Of a DNA stretch of 64,000 nt, positions 62,541-64,000 are shown one piece after another. This DNA comes from Megalobrama amblycephala (taxonomy: Eukaryota > Chordata > Actinopteri > Cypriniformes > Xenocyprididae): contig NC_063049.1 in the NCBI RefSeq assembly GCF_018812025.1, forward strand, positions 5,331,013 through 5,395,012. The letters run 5' to 3'. Made by a program: the position numbers and the translations under genes. Within the stretch, counting starts at the first letter, position 1; each line of letters begins with the position of its first letter. The notes below the pieces were generated by a model. The model made no database searches. It had not been told where the DNA came from and saw nothing but the letters and a program-made list of their open reading frames with translations.

Positions 62541-62875
62541 GTGAGGACACACACCACATCCGGTCTCTATCAACAACCTGCTGTTCAGAACCAGAGATAA
62601 TAACTTGGGTTCATTCCTCAAATGCATTTAAAGTGTCGCACATACAAAGAAAATCACACATACGCTGTTAAAAATAGGTCAAAAGTTTGAAGCCCGTAAG
62701 ATTATTTATGCTTTGAAGCAGGTCTGTTCTGCTCACCAATTTGACTATGTGAATATATAGTAAAGTGTAATTTATTCCTGTGATCAAAGCTGAATTTTCA
62801 GCATCATTACTCCAGTCTTCAGTGTCACATGATCCTTCAGAAATCATTTTAATATGATGATTTGCTGCTCATTAG
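62541..62875 (+). other. dock9 intron 12, start, with family E fragment
   Basis: After donor gtgagg there is a short featureless stretch, then about 62668-62870 a left-arm fragment of family E ('attactccagtcttcagtg', 'cacatgatccttcagaaatc'). Confidence 0.7.
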
Positions 62876-62919
62876 GGCACCAATGGTGCAAGGACACTCT
62901 TGGAATTGCTCCAATTCCT

Positions 62920-62950
<31 letters not shown>

Positions 62951-64000
62951 TTCTGCAAAATGAATCACTTTTTGAGGGTCTAAACATGCACAAAAACTCA
63001 TGAAACTTTGCACACTCGTCAGAACTGGTGAAAATTTACATCTGATATGGGTTTCAGAATTAGGTGTGACAAAATGGCTCAATAGCGCCACCTATGAAAT
63101 TCCAACAAATGAAATTCAGTACATACATATAATGTCCCAATACCTTAAAAAAAAAAAAAAAAAGCCCTCTTGGAGCAAAGCCCTAAACGCAACAGCTGTT
63201 TTGAATTTTTGTGCAGTTTTTGCCATTTTCAGGCCTCATACTTTAATTAGGGGCCAAGCACCGAAGGTGCGGAGGCACCTATTGTTTCTGTTGGCGTTCT
63301 TTTTTTTATTTTTATTTTCGATTATTATTCTTCTTCTTCCGCTCTTGAGTCTATGGCAGCCCATAGAACCGCTTGCGGGAAAGTTATGAAATTTGGCACA
63401 CAGTTAGAGGACAGTCTGAACTATGTCCATAGCAAATTTGGCGTCTCTAACTCAATCCCTCTAGCGCCACCAGCTGCCCAAAGTTGCACTTATGTTTATG
63501 CTAATAACTTTTGAACCATAAGGGCTAGAAACAAAATTCTTTTCCTCTGATTCCTTGGCTCAAGCCGAATCAATTGCACCCTATGACGTCATTTTTCCGT
63601 CATTTTGAATTTTCTGAAAAACCTACTTTTTCGAACTCCTCCTAGGCCGTTACTCCGATTTTCACGAAAATTGAACCAGATCATCTTCAGACCATGCCGA
63701 GAAAAAGTTATGGAATTCAAGTTGATTCCTCAAACTGTTTTCGAAAAACACGCGAACAAATTGTACGCAGTGCTTGCGAAAATAGACATAAAGCTGTATC
63801 TCCGCAACGCTTTATCGTATTCAGACCAAACTTGGTACATGTCATCACAAGCATGACCTGAGGCATCATGCAGCGTTTCGGCGCAGTGTCACCTAGTGGT
63901 GCAGAGATATGAAAAATGGCTATTTTTGCTTATAACTTCTGATGGGTTTGTCCAAAAATAATAAATTCGGGGAATCATGCCGAGTCTAATGATATCCAAT
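62876..64000. repeat. Dispersed repeat running off the window edge
   Basis: 'gggccaagcaccgaaggtgc' near 63252 followed by 'ggaggcacctattg' looks like the terminus of an abundant fish repeat. A diverged partner of the same theme ('agggcaccaatggtgcaagg') starts at 62875, followed by a CTT tract (about 62918-62950). The internal sequence, with phrases like 'atgaaatttggcacacag' and 'cctctagcgccacc', has no frame resembling a known protein. The right end lies outside the window. Confidence 0.55.

Overview
This window looks like nuclear DNA of a teleost fish, most likely a cypriniform (carp, minnow or zebrafish relative). The signs are long introns with GT/AG borders, abundant CA/GT and TA microsatellites, many copies of foldback DNA transposons with termini such as 'gggttagttcaccc' (common in cyprinid genomes), and several Tc1-like transposons. 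There is no bacterial gene organisation. Species and paralogue assignments are inference, because no search could be run.

One host gene can be recognised. The plus strand carries the 5' part of a DOCK-D (zizimin) family gene, best matched to dock9, a Cdc42 guanine-nucleotide exchange factor. Twelve coding exons between 26519 and 62540 join without a frame break into the first 455 residues: an exon-1-specific N-terminus, the DOCK-D N-terminal region, a pleckstrin homology domain (about residues 171-277) and the linker leading towards DHR1. DHR1 and the catalytic DHR2 must lie beyond the right edge. The first coding exon is closed upstream by an in-frame stop 18 bases before its ATG, so it is a true N-terminus of one isoform. 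Other promoters may lie outside the window.

Layout: 1-26.5 kb has no recognisable gene and is filled with transposon relics, foldback elements and low-complexity DNA. 26.5-34.1 kb holds exons 1-2; their intron contains a 1.7-kb AT-rich palindrome and a three-level nest of inserted elements. 34.1-46.3 kb is intron 2, with a nearly intact Tc1-like transposon (38397-39985), a degenerate relative, foldback elements, and a nest in which a hAT element with a perfect 8-bp target duplication sits inside an inverted pair of retrovirus-like LTR arms. 46.3-50 kb holds exons 3-5. 50-56.8 kb is intron 5, with a roughly 96-copy, 35-bp minisatellite ending about 135 bp before exon 6. 56.8-62.5 kb holds exons 6-12, interrupted in intron 9 by a foldback element and a broken Tc1-like transposon. 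The right end is a dispersed repeat leaving the window.

I found no new multi-gene system. The most unusual structures are the inverted LTR arms with a tRNA-Pro-type primer site, the higher-order structure of the intron 5 minisatellite, a tandem duplication that supplies its own 'empty site' for a mobile insert (15.2-17.4 kb), and the heavy load of long foldbacks in what should be dock9 pre-mRNA.
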